Counted from the stretch's first letter, positions 26,340 through 35,744 are shown. The stretch is DNA of 64,000 nt from an uncultured archaeon (GCA_938048735.1 CALIUM010000015.1:1-64000); one strand, 5' to 3'. Translations and numbers: made by a program. The notes: generated from the sequence alone by a model not told the origin.

Positions 26340-27572
26340 ATGGTCGAGTGCTGGCTCCCATATGGTAAGACTGAGATCCATATAACTCTCCCCATCCAAG
26401 ACCTGATAGGGATCCTGGAGCCGAAATTCGACCAGACACTAGAAGACTTCTCCACCCCATTAGAGAAAGCCATAACCGAGGCTTTTGAGAGTGAGGCTGC
26501 CGAGAAGGCGAGAGGAGGCCAAGCAGCCATCGCCATCGACGGCACCCTGAACCCAAGCCTTGCGGCTTCAGCCTCATCAAAAGTCGTGGAGAGGTTGAGG
26601 ATGGGTGGCGCCTCCCCGGATAAGATCATTTTGATAATTGGAAACGGGTGGAGGAGGCATAGTGACCCCCAGCTCATAGAGGCTTTGAGGGCTCAGGCCC
26701 CTCTTAAAGATCTTAAAATATATGAGCACACCCGGAGGACTAGGGAGCTAACGGCTCTAGGGACGACTAAGAAGGGAACCATGGTCTCCATTAACAGCCA
26801 CTTCACCTCAGCCCAGCTTAGAATAGTTATAGGGGAGACCCATCCAGACGCGTTGACAGGGTTTAAAGGGCCCCAAGAAGTCCTTATACCTGGAATATCT
26901 TCCCTCAAAACTGTTGAGATGAACCGGATTCGCGCCCTAGGGGAGGTGCCAGGCCCAGGGAAGGTCGAGGATAACCAGCTCCTTGAGGATGTCATGGAGG
27001 CTGCCAAGCTGGCTACTGTCGACCTGGCTGTCAACATGGTCTCAAGCCCTAATGGAGCGCTGCTGGGAGTCTACGCCGGAGACCTGGAGGAGGTGTGGAG
27101 GAGGGCTCTATCAGATTTTGGAGGGATTTTCAGGGTCAGGGTCGAGGAGAGGCCAGAGATCCTCGTCTTGAGCGCAGGCGGCTTCAAGCACGACCACGAC
27201 CTGTACAGCGCCATATGGGCCCTGAGCACTGCTAAGGATATGGCCGAAAGGGGCTTTCCGATAATCCTCGCCGCGGAGTGCTCTGAGGGGCTGGGAGTGG
27301 AGGGGTTATGGACCCTCTCGAGGATGGAGAAGATCGAGGAGTTAAGGAGGAGCTACATCCTCGGGGCTGAGGCTGTTCATCTATTGAAGGCCACGCTCCG
27401 CAGGAGCCAAGTCCACATAGTCTCAGCTCTTCCAAGGAGCTACCTTGAGCCCCTCGGCCTCAAGCCCCACAGGACAGCGAACGACGCCCTTGCCTCGGCA
27501 GTAGAGGGGCGGAGGGGGAGGAAGACCCTTGTGATTCCGAGGGGCTGCATCACAATCCCGGAAATCCCCTAG
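26340..27572 (+). CDS. LarA-like (DUF2088) protein lacking known cofactor and catalytic residues
   Basis: 410 aa, related over its length to lactate racemase LarA and its homologues. Recognisable are LIIGNGWRRHSDP, LTALGTTKKGTMVSIN, GETHPDALTGFKGPQEVLIPG, VNMVSSPNGALLGVYAGD and ILVLSAGGFKHDHDLYSA. LarA binds a nickel-pincer nucleotide through a Lys in a GFSGGRK-type motif and His residues; by eye that Lys position is Glu (GFKGPQE), the first catalytic His aligns with Trp (GWRRHS) and the nickel His is Arg (EMNRIR), while one active-site His (ETHPD) remains. So it is unlikely to work as LarA does. No larB, larC or larE is nearby. It overlaps the M50 gene tail to tail by four bases. Confidence 0.8.
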   Translation: MVECWLPYGKTEIHITLPIQDLIGILEPKFDQTLEDFSTPLEKAITEAFESEAAEKARGGQAAIAIDGTLNPSLAASASSKVVERLRMGGASPDKIILIIGNGWRRHSDPQLIEALRAQAPLKDLKIYEHTRRTRELTALGTTKKGTMVSINSHFTSAQLRIVIGETHPDALTGFKGPQEVLIPGISSLKTVEMNRIRALGEVPGPGKVEDNQLLEDVMEAAKLATVDLAVNMVSSPNGALLGVYAGDLEEVWRRALSDFGGIFRVRVEERPEILVLSAGGFKHDHDLYSAIWALSTAKDMAERGFPIILAAECSEGLGVEGLWTLSRMEKIEELRRSYILGAEAVHLLKATLRRSQVHIVSALPRSYLEPLGLKPHRTANDALASAVEGRRGRKTLVIPRGCITIPEIP

Positions 27573-28669
27573 AAGGAGAACAGGACCACTATAGTCGATG
27601 CCATCATCAACGGATATATCAGAGATAGGAGCTTCCTAGAAGCGCTGAGGGGGGAGATATCGTCGAGGGGCGCTCCAGCCTCCCCCCCGGATCTCATCAT
27701 GAAGAAGGCCAGAATTATGGCCATTATGAAGTACCCCGTGAAAAGGAGGAGGAGCACCCCTACCACTGAGACTATCTTGTGGTTCGCCTCGCCTAGGATG
27801 GCCCTTGCTATGTGGCCCCCGTCGAGCTGCCAGGAGGGCATGAGGTTTATGAATGTGACTATGCATCCCACCCAAGCGGCGAAGGCCACGGGATGAAGGA
27901 TAAGGACCATCCCAGGAGGAGTCGGCCTCATAAGGGAGGCAAGTAGATCCATTAGGGGGGGAAACGGGATGGATTGGAACCTGACCTCGGGAAATACGGC
28001 CATCCACCTCGAGACCTCCTCAACAGGGACAACAAAGGACAACCTTATCCCCAGGGCAGCCATGAGCACAGTGACCAAGAACCCCGCGAGTGGGCCGCAG
28101 AGGCCCAGGTCGAAAAGGGCATCGCGGTTTATAGGAGGCTCTCTCTGGGTTATCACGGCACCGAAGGTCCCACCCATGCCAGGGGGGGCTGGGATGAAGT
28201 AGGGCATGGAGGCCTCAACACGCCTAGCCACAGCCACCAGTTTATGCCCCAGCTCGTGGAGGCCGAATATCCCCAGGATGGCGGCCGTGAAGAGTAGGGC
28301 GTTGAGGGCCGGTGGGATCCCTGGCATCAGGACCATGGTCAGTATCGGGTTGTTGCTCCTCAGATAGCCGTCGAGGAAGATAGTCCCAGATGTGGCGAGT
28401 AGAAGGATTAGGTTCCTAGAATACCTCCTCTGAGATGGAGGGGGCTTCCGGTATATCGATATGGAGTAGCGCTCCAGAACCCTGTTGAGCTTGGGGAGGT
28501 AGCCGAGGAGCCTGAGTTCTAAGGCCAGCTCCTCAAAGCCCCTCTTAAAAAGGTTCCTCGGATCCCCCTCACCCATCGGACGGACCACGTAGGTCGGGAT
28601 ATCCATGTCAAAGTACCTATCCTCGACTATGAACCTCCTCTCAAGAGCCTCCTCGACCTCAGGATCCAT
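27569..28669 (-). CDS. Site-2 protease family (M50) membrane metalloprotease
   Basis: 366 aa intramembrane zinc protease. HELGH in a hydrophobic helix (GIFGLHELGHKLVAV, about 138-152) gives two zinc ligands and the Glu, and the second motif LMPSWQLDGGHIARAI supplies the Asp ligand. Six or so hydrophobic segments surround them, ending in a C-terminal helix. The soluble N-terminal 85 residues (EEALERRFIVEDRYFD) precede the first membrane segment. S2P-type enzymes cut membrane-bound regulators or signal remnants. An ATG at 28669 is preferred to the TTG six codons upstream. Confidence 0.88.
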   Translation of the reverse strand: MDPEVEEALERRFIVEDRYFDMDIPTYVVRPMGEGDPRNLFKRGFEELALELRLLGYLPKLNRVLERYSISIYRKPPPSQRRYSRNLILLLATSGTIFLDGYLRSNNPILTMVLMPGIPPALNALLFTAAILGIFGLHELGHKLVAVARRVEASMPYFIPAPPGMGGTFGAVITQREPPINRDALFDLGLCGPLAGFLVTVLMAALGIRLSFVVPVEEVSRWMAVFPEVRFQSIPFPPLMDLLASLMRPTPPGMVLILHPVAFAAWVGCIVTFINLMPSWQLDGGHIARAILGEANHKIVSVVGVLLLLFTGYFIMAIILAFFMMRSGGEAGAPLDDISPLSASRKLLSLIYPLMMASTIVVLFSF

Positions 28670-28835
28670 TATACGGTAAGCTGCCAAACTCTATGAGTTA
28701 GAGAAGCGACAAGATTTAACCTTTTGCCATTTGAGGGTATCCCCCCATAAAGCTTCTATTTTTGAATTAATAGTTTTTAGTTCACAGTAGAATTTTGAGG
28801 GAGGACAAATAGATTAGGAGTTAAAGACCCTATTT

Positions 28836-29120
28836 ATGAGTATATTGCGGTTTATTCAGGCTAGGATGGAGAAGGCTTGCTTTTGGTTTCCAAGGGTTGA
28901 TGTAGGTGTGTCGTTTCGTAAAGATCCTGTTATGCTTATTGAGGTTAGATCACATTGGGGAGGACTGATGCTTATGCCTTCAAGCGGGAAGCAGAGTTCC
29001 ACAAGGATTGATGGGGCCCTCTGGGCTGTTGATGGTTCCCCCTATGCCGACATGGAGACTCCATAGGATGCGGAGAGGCTGAAAATAGACTTTTACGAAA
29101 TCCTGAAGTCTAAAGTTTAG
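28836..29120 (+). pseudogene. Possible gene remnant with an in-frame stop
   Basis: A 76-aa frame (MSILRFIQARMEKACF...) ends with TAG at 29064-29066 after YADMETP, and the same frame continues as DAERLKIDFYEILKSKV to a TAG at 29118-29120. The continuation reads like ordinary protein, so a single nonsense codon in a small gene is possible. The internal segment GALWAVDGSPYAD looks protein-like, but I do not recognise the family. It lies in a gap of 580 bases that otherwise shows nothing else clear. Confidence 0.3.
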
Positions 29121-29250
29121 GGGGGTAGGGGAGCAACTTGAGACAGGCATAGAATTTATCTGGCCATAAAGGAGTTTTAACCCTTTATATCTGAGATGAA
29201 AATTCTAGAATTAGAGGAGGCCTTAAGCCTCCCAATGTGGGGGACGGTAG

Positions 29251-29754
29251 GTGGAAAGTTTGGAATCCGAGGGGTATAGGATAAGGCCCTTCAGGGTTGA
29301 GGACCTTGAGAGGGTGATGGAGATAAACTTCGAGTGCCTTCCTGAGAACTATTCCCCGAGCTTCTATCTCGACCTCCATAAGAGGTTTCCTGAGACCTTC
29401 CTCGTGGCGGAGCTGGATGGGAGGATCCAAGGCTATGTTATGAGCAGGATAGAGAGGGGATTCTCAAAGTTTCATATTCTGAAGCCGGCCCGACTATGCC
29501 ACATAGTCTCCATAGCGGTCAGGGAGCCCTATAGGAGGAGGGGAATAGGGACCGAGCTTCTTAGGAGCGCTATGAGAAATGGAAGGGAGGTATACGAGGC
29601 TGAGGAGTGCTACCTTGAGGTCAGGGTCACTAATGAGCCTGCTATAAGGCTCTATCAGAAGCTCGGCTTTGTGAGGGTGAAGAGGAACGTGGCTTACTAC
29701 ATGGATGGGGAGGATGCATGGGTCTACGCCATATCCCTTAAGGAGATACCATAA
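29251..29754 (+). CDS. GNAT N-acetyltransferase (RimI/Ard1-like)
   Basis: 167 aa GNAT acetyltransferase. Acetyl-CoA binding is shown by SIAVREPYRRRGIGTELLRSA (the RRxGxG motif at about 91-97) and the C-terminal ECYLEVRVTNEPAIRLYQKLGF typical of RimI and Naa10 proteins. The sequence VMEINFECLPENY at about 23-35 corresponds to the substrate loop of archaeal Nat enzymes that acetylate protein N-termini. The start is a GTG at 29251. It most probably acts on N-terminal Ser/Ala/Met of proteins. Confidence 0.88.
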   Translation: MESLESEGYRIRPFRVEDLERVMEINFECLPENYSPSFYLDLHKRFPETFLVAELDGRIQGYVMSRIERGFSKFHILKPARLCHIVSIAVREPYRRRGIGTELLRSAMRNGREVYEAEECYLEVRVTNEPAIRLYQKLGFVRVKRNVAYYMDGEDAWVYAISLKEIP

Positions 29755-29891
29755 CCCGAAGAGGATGAGGCAGAGACACGATGTTGAGCGTCGGTTTCCA
29801 TGAAGAGAAATTCAGGTTCCAAGAATTTACGAAACTCCCCCATCAGAGATGTTTATTAGGGAGATCTGATCAACGAACATAGTGAGTAGCC

Positions 29892-30047
29892 TTGGATACG
29901 GGACTGCTCATAGCTCTCCTTCTTATGGCCGCCTCGATAGCCATCTTCATATGGTTCGGACGCTTCACGGTGAAGCTAATAAGGCAGCATAGGGATATAT
30001 ATAGCCTCCTCTACGCCCTTGAAGAGGAGGAGAAGAAGGGGGCCTAG
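29892..30047 (+). CDS. Small single-span membrane protein, 51 aa
   Basis: A short frame from TTG at 29892 to TAG at 30045-30047. Residues 4-21 form one hydrophobic helix (LLIALLLMAASIAIFIWF), followed by a basic stretch (RFTVKLIRQHRD) and an acidic, Lys-rich end (LEEEEKKGA). The amphipathic design and clean helix suggest a genuine small membrane protein or adaptor. No family is recognised, and an in-frame stop at 29883 limits the start to this TTG. Confidence 0.5.
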   Translation: MDTGLLIALLLMAASIAIFIWFGRFTVKLIRQHRDIYSLLYALEEEEKKGA

Positions 30048-30169
30048 AGGCCAGCTCATCACCCACTTTGGAATGGGACCTATAGATACTAGCATTCTTG
30101 ATACTTTTACAGGGCTGTATGCAATAGGTATATACGATGCTCTCCCAATCGCTCTAGGAGGGGCCCTGG

Positions 30170-30670
30170 ATGGGGGAGGAGCTCATACCCTGGGTTGAAG
30201 TTAACTCCTGGATATGCACAGCCTGTGGATTATGCTGCAAAGGGTATAGGGTTCCCCTAAAGATGGATGAGTATGCTAGGATCACAGGCAGGTACGGCTT
30301 GGGGGTGGTGGAGGTCGGCCTAGGGAAGGTATACCTGAGGCACGGATTCGAGGATCGATGCATATTCCAGCATCCAGTAATGGGCCGGTGGGCCTGCACA
30401 ATCCAGGACATTAAACCCCTAGCCTGTAAGCTCTACCCCTTCAGGGTCCTATCAAAGCCAGTCTACAGGAGGGGTGATGGAAGCGAGTACAGGTATAGAG
30501 GGAGAATCTTTCACATATACCTCGACCCGAACTGTGAGGGGATCGTCCCAGGAAAGCCTAGTGAGAGGTTCATCACCCAAGTCCTGCCCGAGGTCGTTGA
30601 GCTGGGGTTAGGGGTGAGGTGGAAGCAGAGGCTCACAACATCCAAGTACATATCCTGGACCCCTCCATGA
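30170..30670 (+). CDS. YkgJ-family cysteine cluster protein
   Basis: 166 aa with the CxxCGxCC signature (ICTACGLCCKGY, residues 15-26) and further Cys at RCIFQ, WACTIQ, PLACKLYPFR and PNCEG. The family (UPF0153/YkgJ) is thought to bind a metal or Fe-S cluster. Function is unknown; some members act in protein-modifying or Fe-S contexts. The ATG at 30170 is used. Its downstream neighbour is an AT-rich gap. Confidence 0.85.
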   Translation: MGEELIPWVEVNSWICTACGLCCKGYRVPLKMDEYARITGRYGLGVVEVGLGKVYLRHGFEDRCIFQHPVMGRWACTIQDIKPLACKLYPFRVLSKPVYRRGDGSEYRYRGRIFHIYLDPNCEGIVPGKPSERFITQVLPEVVELGLGVRWKQRLTTSKYISWTPP

Positions 30671-31365
30671 AGCTGGGATAACGCAGATGATCTATGAAAA
30701 GACAATTTATATGCAATAAAAAAGGGAAATTTATATGAAATTATAATTAGTGAGAGATTATATGATTAAGATAAGTTTAGAAATTTTATATTCGGATTAT
30801 TAGATTTTTTTGGGAGAAGGGGTATTTTATTATTTTCATGAGAAAAATTTTTATATAAACATAATTTTTGTCAATGTATTATTAAGGGATTATCTTACTT
30901 TGAAACTTGAGGCTAAATAAAGAGTAGGTTTATAATAAAGGGTTATGCACTCTGGCCTCCCTTTTAAGCCTAGCCTCACTATCAGTTGGTTTTGGGGTCA
31001 AGAGTTTCAGTTGGGTTTAGATCCCGAAGCTTGGTATACTGATATCCAAGGTTCCGAGTGGACTCTCCCCATTCGACGGGGAGCAGCAGAAGTTGAAGGT
31101 TTAAAAGAAGAGTTTGGGGATTACAGAGGTGAGTTCAGAGGATTCGCCGATAAGACAGAGGGAATCTCAAATCACTTTTCGAGAAGTAAGTTGAGAGAAC
31201 TGATAAGTTGATCTTGATCAGGTAGGTAACATTACTGAGGACCATGTTATCAGCGAAGATGAAAGCCTACCTTGAAAAAGAGTTCGTAAAACCGAGTACA
31301 TGGCTGCCTGAGGCGGTAAGATGGATAATGGGCCTTTACTCTGCTTCTAAGCTCTCTGGATAGTT
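30671..31365. other. AT-rich gap with only weak ORFs
   Basis: Nearly 700 bases. 30700-30950 is strongly AT-rich and contains the direct repeat AATTTATATG at 30704-30713 and 30728-30737 (24-base period). Two weak frames occur on the plus strand: 30945-31211 (88 aa, not recognised) and 31244-31363 (39 aa, including KEFVKPSTWLPEAVRWIMG), which may be debris of one former gene. No Orc1/Cdc6 gene is near, so an origin is not claimed. Confidence 0.4.
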
Positions 31366-34014
31366 TCAGAGTTTATGTTGAGCCTCTTCTATGGCTACCC
31401 TGGCCGCTGCGAGCCTCGCTATGGGTATCCTGTAGGGTGAGCAGCTTACATAGTCCAAGCCGACCTTGTGGAAGAAATATATGCTGTCTGGGTCTCCCCC
31501 GTGCTCTCCACATATCCCTATCTTGAGCCTCGGGTTCGCCTTCCTCCCCTTCTCAACTCCTATCCTGACCAGCTCCCCGACTCCTGTTATGTCGAGGGTC
31601 TGGAACGGATCCGCGTCGAGTATCCTCTTGTCTATATAGACGGGTAGGAAGGTCCCTTGGGCGTCGTCCCTGCTGAGGCCCATCCCCGTCTGTGTTAGGT
31701 CGTTTGTCCCGAAGCTGAAGAAGTCCACCTCCCTGGCTATCTCGTCTGCTGTGATAGCCGCCCTAGGTATCTCTATCATGGTTCCATACCTGTAATCTAT
31801 TGTGAATCCGTACTTCTCTTCAGCCTCTCTCCTCGCCTTCTCTATTATGGGTCTTATGTAGGCTAGCTCCCTCCAGTGCATGGTACATGGTATCATTATC
31901 TCGGGTCTCGGGTCATAGCCCTCCTGCCTTAGCTCTGAGGCTGCCTCGAATATGGCCCTCGCCTGGGCCTCGTAGATCTCTGGGTATAGGATCCCAACCC
32001 TTACAGCCCTCAGACCTATCATGGGGTTGGCCTCGCTTATCCTCCTCACCTTTGCCAAGAGCCTCCTCTCCTCCTCCAAGCTCTCCTCAGGGGCCCCAGA
32101 CCTCTCCAATTCGTATATCCTGGTCAGGATCTCCGACTCCTTTGGCAGGAACTCGTGGAGGGGCGGATCCAGCAGCCTTATCTGGACTGGTTTCCCGTTC
32201 ATCACCTTCAGAATGCTCTTGAAGTCCTTCTTCTGCATGGGCAGAAGCTTCTCGAGCGCCCTCTTCCTCTCCTCAGCGGATTCGGCCATTATCATCTCCC
32301 TCACAAGGGCCACCCTCTCCACTCCCAGGAACATCCTCTCCGTCCTGGCCAAGCCTATGCCTTCAGCTCCGTTTTCAAGCGCCCTGGCCGCATCCACCTC
32401 ATCATTTGCGTTAGCCCAGACCCCGAGCCTCCTATACTTATCAGCCCATTCAAGGAGGATCTCCAGCTCCCCAGCAAGCTTAGGCTCCACGAGGGGGGCC
32501 TCTCCCAGTATGACCTCCCCCGTTAATCCGTCTATGGTTATGAGATCCCCCTTCCTCACCAAAAACTCTCCGGTGGTGAAGATCTCCTTCTCTAGGTCGA
32601 TGTGGAGGGCCTCGCACCCCACAACCGCGGGCTTTCCTATGCCCCTGGCAACGATCGCGGCGTGGCTAGTCATGCCTCCCCTGCTCGTCAGAACCCCCTC
32701 TGATGCTACCATCCCTCCGATATCCTCGGGGGTTGTCTCAGGCCTCACCAGTATCACCCTCTCCCCCCTTGCCCTCCACTCTTCAGCCTCCTTCGGGACG
32801 AAGACCACCATCCCAACGGCCGCTCCTGGGGAGGCTGGTAGACCCTTCGCTAGGACGGTCTTAGGGGCTTGAGGGTCAACTGTCTTGTGGAGGAGTAGTT
32901 CCACCTGTCTAGGGTCAACCCTGAGGATCGCCTCCCTCTCGTCGATGAGACCCTCTCTAGCCATGTCCACAGCCACCTTAACAGCAGCCCTAGCGGTCCT
33001 CTTTCCAGACCTGGTCTGGAGGATGTATAGGATCCCCCTCTCGACGGTGAACTCTATGTCCTGGATGTCCCTGTAATGCCTCTCAAGCCTATCAGCCACA
33101 TCCTGAAGCTCCTGGTAGAGCTCAGGCCAATTCTCCTTGAGTTCACCGATGGGTATCGGGGTCCTCAGCCCCGCCACTACATCCTCGCCCTGGGCGTTGA
33201 ATAGGACCTCACCATAAAGCTCCTTCTCCCCTGTGGATGGATTTCTTGTGAACATCACCCCGCTGCCTGAGTCCCATCCCAGGTTCCCATAGACCATGGT
33301 TTGAACGGTGCAGGCGGTTCCCATGTCCTCCGGGATGTTCTCTATCTTCCTGTAGGTCCTCGCCCTGGGGGTGTTCCATGAGTTGAAGACCGCAGCTATG
33401 GCCAACCTGAGCTGCTCGTAGGGATCCGAGGGGAAGGGCTTTCCAACCTCCCTCTCGTAGAGCCTCTTCATACCCTCGACAACCCTCTTAAGCCCCTCGG
33501 CGCTAAGCTCTGGGTCGGTTTTAGCCCCCTCCCTCCTCTTCTCCTCCTCATGGATCTCGTCGAACTTCCTCCTCTCGGCGTGCATGACCACGTCTGCGAA
33601 CATTGTTATGAACCTCCTGTAAGCATCGTAGGCGAACCTCGCATCCCCGGTCATCTCAGCAAGCCCCTCAGCCACCTCATCGTTCATACCTAGGTTGAGG
33701 ACGGTGTCCATCATTCCGGGCATGGAGACGGGTGCCCCACTCCTGACCGAGACCAGTAAGGGGTTCTTCCCTGAGCCGAAGGTCTTACCTGTCTTCTCCT
33801 CCAGCCTTCTCATATGCTCAAGAACCTCATCCCAGAGGCCTGGCGGAAACTCGCCATTGGACTTGAAGAACTCTATGCAGGTGCTCGTGGTTATGGTGAA
33901 GCCTGGGGGGACTCTCACTCCGAGGTTGGTCATCTCGGCCAACCCCGCCCCCTTCCCCCCAAGGAGGGAGACCATCTCCCGGTTCCCCTCCTCGAAGTCG
34001 TAAACCCTCTTCAT
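31366..34014 (-). CDS. ppdK: Pyruvate, phosphate dikinase
   Basis: 882 aa, full length for PPDK. It interconverts pyruvate, ATP and phosphate with PEP, AMP and pyrophosphate. The N-terminal ATP-grasp domain begins VYDFEEGNREMVSLLGGKGAG split here by family-typical residues; the phosphohistidine domain has GGMTSHAAIVARGIGKPA with the catalytic His near 452; the PEP/pyruvate barrel contains ANPMIGLRAVR, SFGTNDLTQTGMG and the catalytic Cys in KIGICGEHGGDP. In archaea the enzyme can run in glycolysis or gluconeogenesis. It stands alone on its strand. The ATG at 34014 is followed by the standard N-terminus. Confidence 0.97.
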   Translation of the reverse strand: MKRVYDFEEGNREMVSLLGGKGAGLAEMTNLGVRVPPGFTITTSTCIEFFKSNGEFPPGLWDEVLEHMRRLEEKTGKTFGSGKNPLLVSVRSGAPVSMPGMMDTVLNLGMNDEVAEGLAEMTGDARFAYDAYRRFITMFADVVMHAERRKFDEIHEEEKRREGAKTDPELSAEGLKRVVEGMKRLYEREVGKPFPSDPYEQLRLAIAAVFNSWNTPRARTYRKIENIPEDMGTACTVQTMVYGNLGWDSGSGVMFTRNPSTGEKELYGEVLFNAQGEDVVAGLRTPIPIGELKENWPELYQELQDVADRLERHYRDIQDIEFTVERGILYILQTRSGKRTARAAVKVAVDMAREGLIDEREAILRVDPRQVELLLHKTVDPQAPKTVLAKGLPASPGAAVGMVVFVPKEAEEWRARGERVILVRPETTPEDIGGMVASEGVLTSRGGMTSHAAIVARGIGKPAVVGCEALHIDLEKEIFTTGEFLVRKGDLITIDGLTGEVILGEAPLVEPKLAGELEILLEWADKYRRLGVWANANDEVDAARALENGAEGIGLARTERMFLGVERVALVREMIMAESAEERKRALEKLLPMQKKDFKSILKVMNGKPVQIRLLDPPLHEFLPKESEILTRIYELERSGAPEESLEEERRLLAKVRRISEANPMIGLRAVRVGILYPEIYEAQARAIFEAASELRQEGYDPRPEIMIPCTMHWRELAYIRPIIEKARREAEEKYGFTIDYRYGTMIEIPRAAITADEIAREVDFFSFGTNDLTQTGMGLSRDDAQGTFLPVYIDKRILDADPFQTLDITGVGELVRIGVEKGRKANPRLKIGICGEHGGDPDSIYFFHKVGLDYVSCSPYRIPIARLAAARVAIEEAQHKL

Positions 34015-34199
34015 CTGATCAACCAGCCTTTCAGTCGTTCAAAAGGTCTCCGATCTAGTTATTGATAAATCTTCCCTCCCGAATTCTAGGGAACATCATA
34101 TGGCTTCTTATAGTTTCCTACATATATGGATTTTAAAGTATTAAAATGAGGATTCAACTCAAGTTTTTTATCCCCTATTTTAATATATTCTTGACTTTC

Positions 34200-34373
34200 C
34201 TATCTACTACAGCATCCGCCCGAACCGCCTGAACCTAGAACCAAACGGTTTTTGGCATAGGCCTCCCGCCAACAATCCGGGCAGAGCTTAACCACCTTGC
34301 GGAGGCCCTTGTATTCGGCGTAGAGTAGACTGGTACCCGTTTTCCCACAGATTTCACATACAGACAACCACAT
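34200..34373 (-). CDS. Small zinc-ribbon protein with Cys-Cys tail
   Basis: 57 aa from the ATG at 34373 (MWLSVCEICGKTG); the frame continues seven codons further up. CEICG and CPDCW form a four-Cys zinc ribbon around residues 5-33, and the C-terminus is GSGGSGGCCSR, a Gly-rich flexible tail with two vicinal Cys. Small proteins of this kind are common in archaea and usually bind RNA, DNA or a protein partner. Function is unknown. Confidence 0.65.
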   Translation of the reverse strand: MWLSVCEICGKTGTSLLYAEYKGLRKVVKLCPDCWREAYAKNRLVLGSGGSGGCCSR

Positions 34374-34686
34374 CACCCATATTTGAACCAACATTAATTG
34401 ATATTTAAATCCTTTGCGGAATAATCAAAAAATAGGCTGCAGCCTAATGAACTAGTCTTAATATTTTAACATTAATCCTTCTTTACATTATAACTTTGAA
34501 AAGAATGAGATAAATGACATTGATCTCAATTTATCCCACCTGAGTTTTCTATAAATTGATTTAGAACACCCTTCAACAAGTTTTATATCTTCTTTAAGGC
34601 AATTAAGATCTATAACTCATTCTATTGTAGAATTAAATGATGTTAAATAGAGGGCCGGTTCACATCTTAAAACTGTGTGAACTCTC
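34374..34686. other. AT-rich intergenic gap
   Basis: About 310 AT-rich bases between the zinc-ribbon gene and the dphB-DUF357 gene. No ORF, RNA gene or repeat was recognised beyond TATA-like stretches. Confidence 0.45.
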
Positions 34687-35742
34687 TTAGGTTCCTGTTG
34701 GCCATTGGAGATCTATTAGTCTTAAGAGCCTAGCCGCGTCTAGGATACCTTCACAGTAGGAGATAGCGGCAAGGGATGTAATTCCCCTCCTATCAGCATA
34801 GTACTCCGCGTCTCTGAAGTACCTCTCGGCGTGGTTTATCAGCTCCCTTACCTCCTTCTCCCCAACTTGAGCTGGGAGGGGCATCATCCTCATTTCCCTG
34901 AGGGCCCTTCTGCACGCCTCTAGATACCTTTCAATGAGGCCTTGCAGGTTCATGAATCTGCCCGGAGGCTGGAGTTCCCCTTCCGGGCATCCCCCCAGTA
35001 TCCTTAGGGCCTCAGCCTCGACAAAGTGGAGGTCTCCAGGTATTATCAGGGCTTGGGGCGGCTCCCCGAAGCTTTCCTTCACGATCTCCCCAGCCCTTCC
35101 AGCCCTGATCTGGGGGCTATCTGAGCCGAGCCTTGATACCCCGACCACCAAGGTCTCCTCGTCAAGAGCCCCAAGCCTATCTGAGCCCAGCAATATTTTA
35201 AGGGCCTCGTTCACGGTTAGGTAGCGGTCCTCCTCTACCTCGAGGTCCAAGAGGATCAGGGTGTGGAGGCCGAGCATCCTGTTCTCATATATCGCCCTGA
35301 GAACCGAGTCGGGGGCACCCCTCCCAGGCAAGGGGAGGGTAACCGTCCTTCCAAACTTGTATATTGAAAGGCCAGCCTCCGCGACCGCTGTGAGTATAGA
35401 TGAGCCGTGTATCACCCTGAAGGGTATCCCCCTCTTGGCAGCCATGATCAACAGGGATATGTGGGTGGTCGCGGTCAGGCAGTCCCCGCCCACCAGAACG
35501 CCGACCCTGAGGTTATTTGCCTCTTCTAATAGGGCTTCAGCTCCCTCCTCAAGGTCCCTCCTACGAAGCCGCTTTATAGGTCTCCCTATTAGGGCTTCAA
35601 GCCTCCCCAGATCCGTTTTAAGCTTGGTTGTGTAGAACTCGGCGTAGAGGGCATCGCAGCCCCTAGCCTCCTCCAAAGCCCTCAGGCTTAGATCCCATTC
35701 GTCGAATAGGCCGATGCTTATCAGTATGAGACCCCGCCCCAA
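34687..35742 (-). CDS. dphB: Diphthine synthase fused to a DUF357 domain
   Basis: 351 aa. Residues 1-265 are diphthine synthase (DphB/Dph5), the SAM-dependent methyltransferase of diphthamide formation on elongation factor 2: LILISIGLFDEWDLSL, LVGGDCLTATTH, IHGSSILTAVAEAGLSIYKFG and GDLHFVEAEAL are recognisable. Residues about 280-351 (RYLEACRRALREMR, ELINHAERYFRDAEYYAD, LAAISYCEGILDAARLLRLI) match the helical DUF357 domain, normally a separate archaeal protein. The start is a TTG at 35742 lying just after the stop of the RNase P gene (35745), so the two genes are translationally coupled. Confidence 0.88.
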   Translation of the reverse strand: MGRGLILISIGLFDEWDLSLRALEEARGCDALYAEFYTTKLKTDLGRLEALIGRPIKRLRRRDLEEGAEALLEEANNLRVGVLVGGDCLTATTHISLLIMAAKRGIPFRVIHGSSILTAVAEAGLSIYKFGRTVTLPLPGRGAPDSVLRAIYENRMLGLHTLILLDLEVEEDRYLTVNEALKILLGSDRLGALDEETLVVGVSRLGSDSPQIRAGRAGEIVKESFGEPPQALIIPGDLHFVEAEALRILGGCPEGELQPPGRFMNLQGLIERYLEACRRALREMRMMPLPAQVGEKEVRELINHAERYFRDAEYYADRRGITSLAAISYCEGILDAARLLRLIDLQWPTGT

Positions 35743-35744
35743 CC

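Noticed and set aside
29064..29066. Pyrrolysine recoding at TAG
   Set aside because: No evidence of pyl genes in the window; a nonsense mutation or chance frame is simpler.
30671..30940. Replication origin in the AT-rich gap
   Set aside because: No Orc1/Cdc6 gene, no recognisable origin recognition boxes with G-strings; AT-richness alone is insufficient.
30945..31211. 88-aa ORF upstream of PPDK
   Set aside because: No recognisable motif, atypical composition and no clear start signal; described only within the gap.
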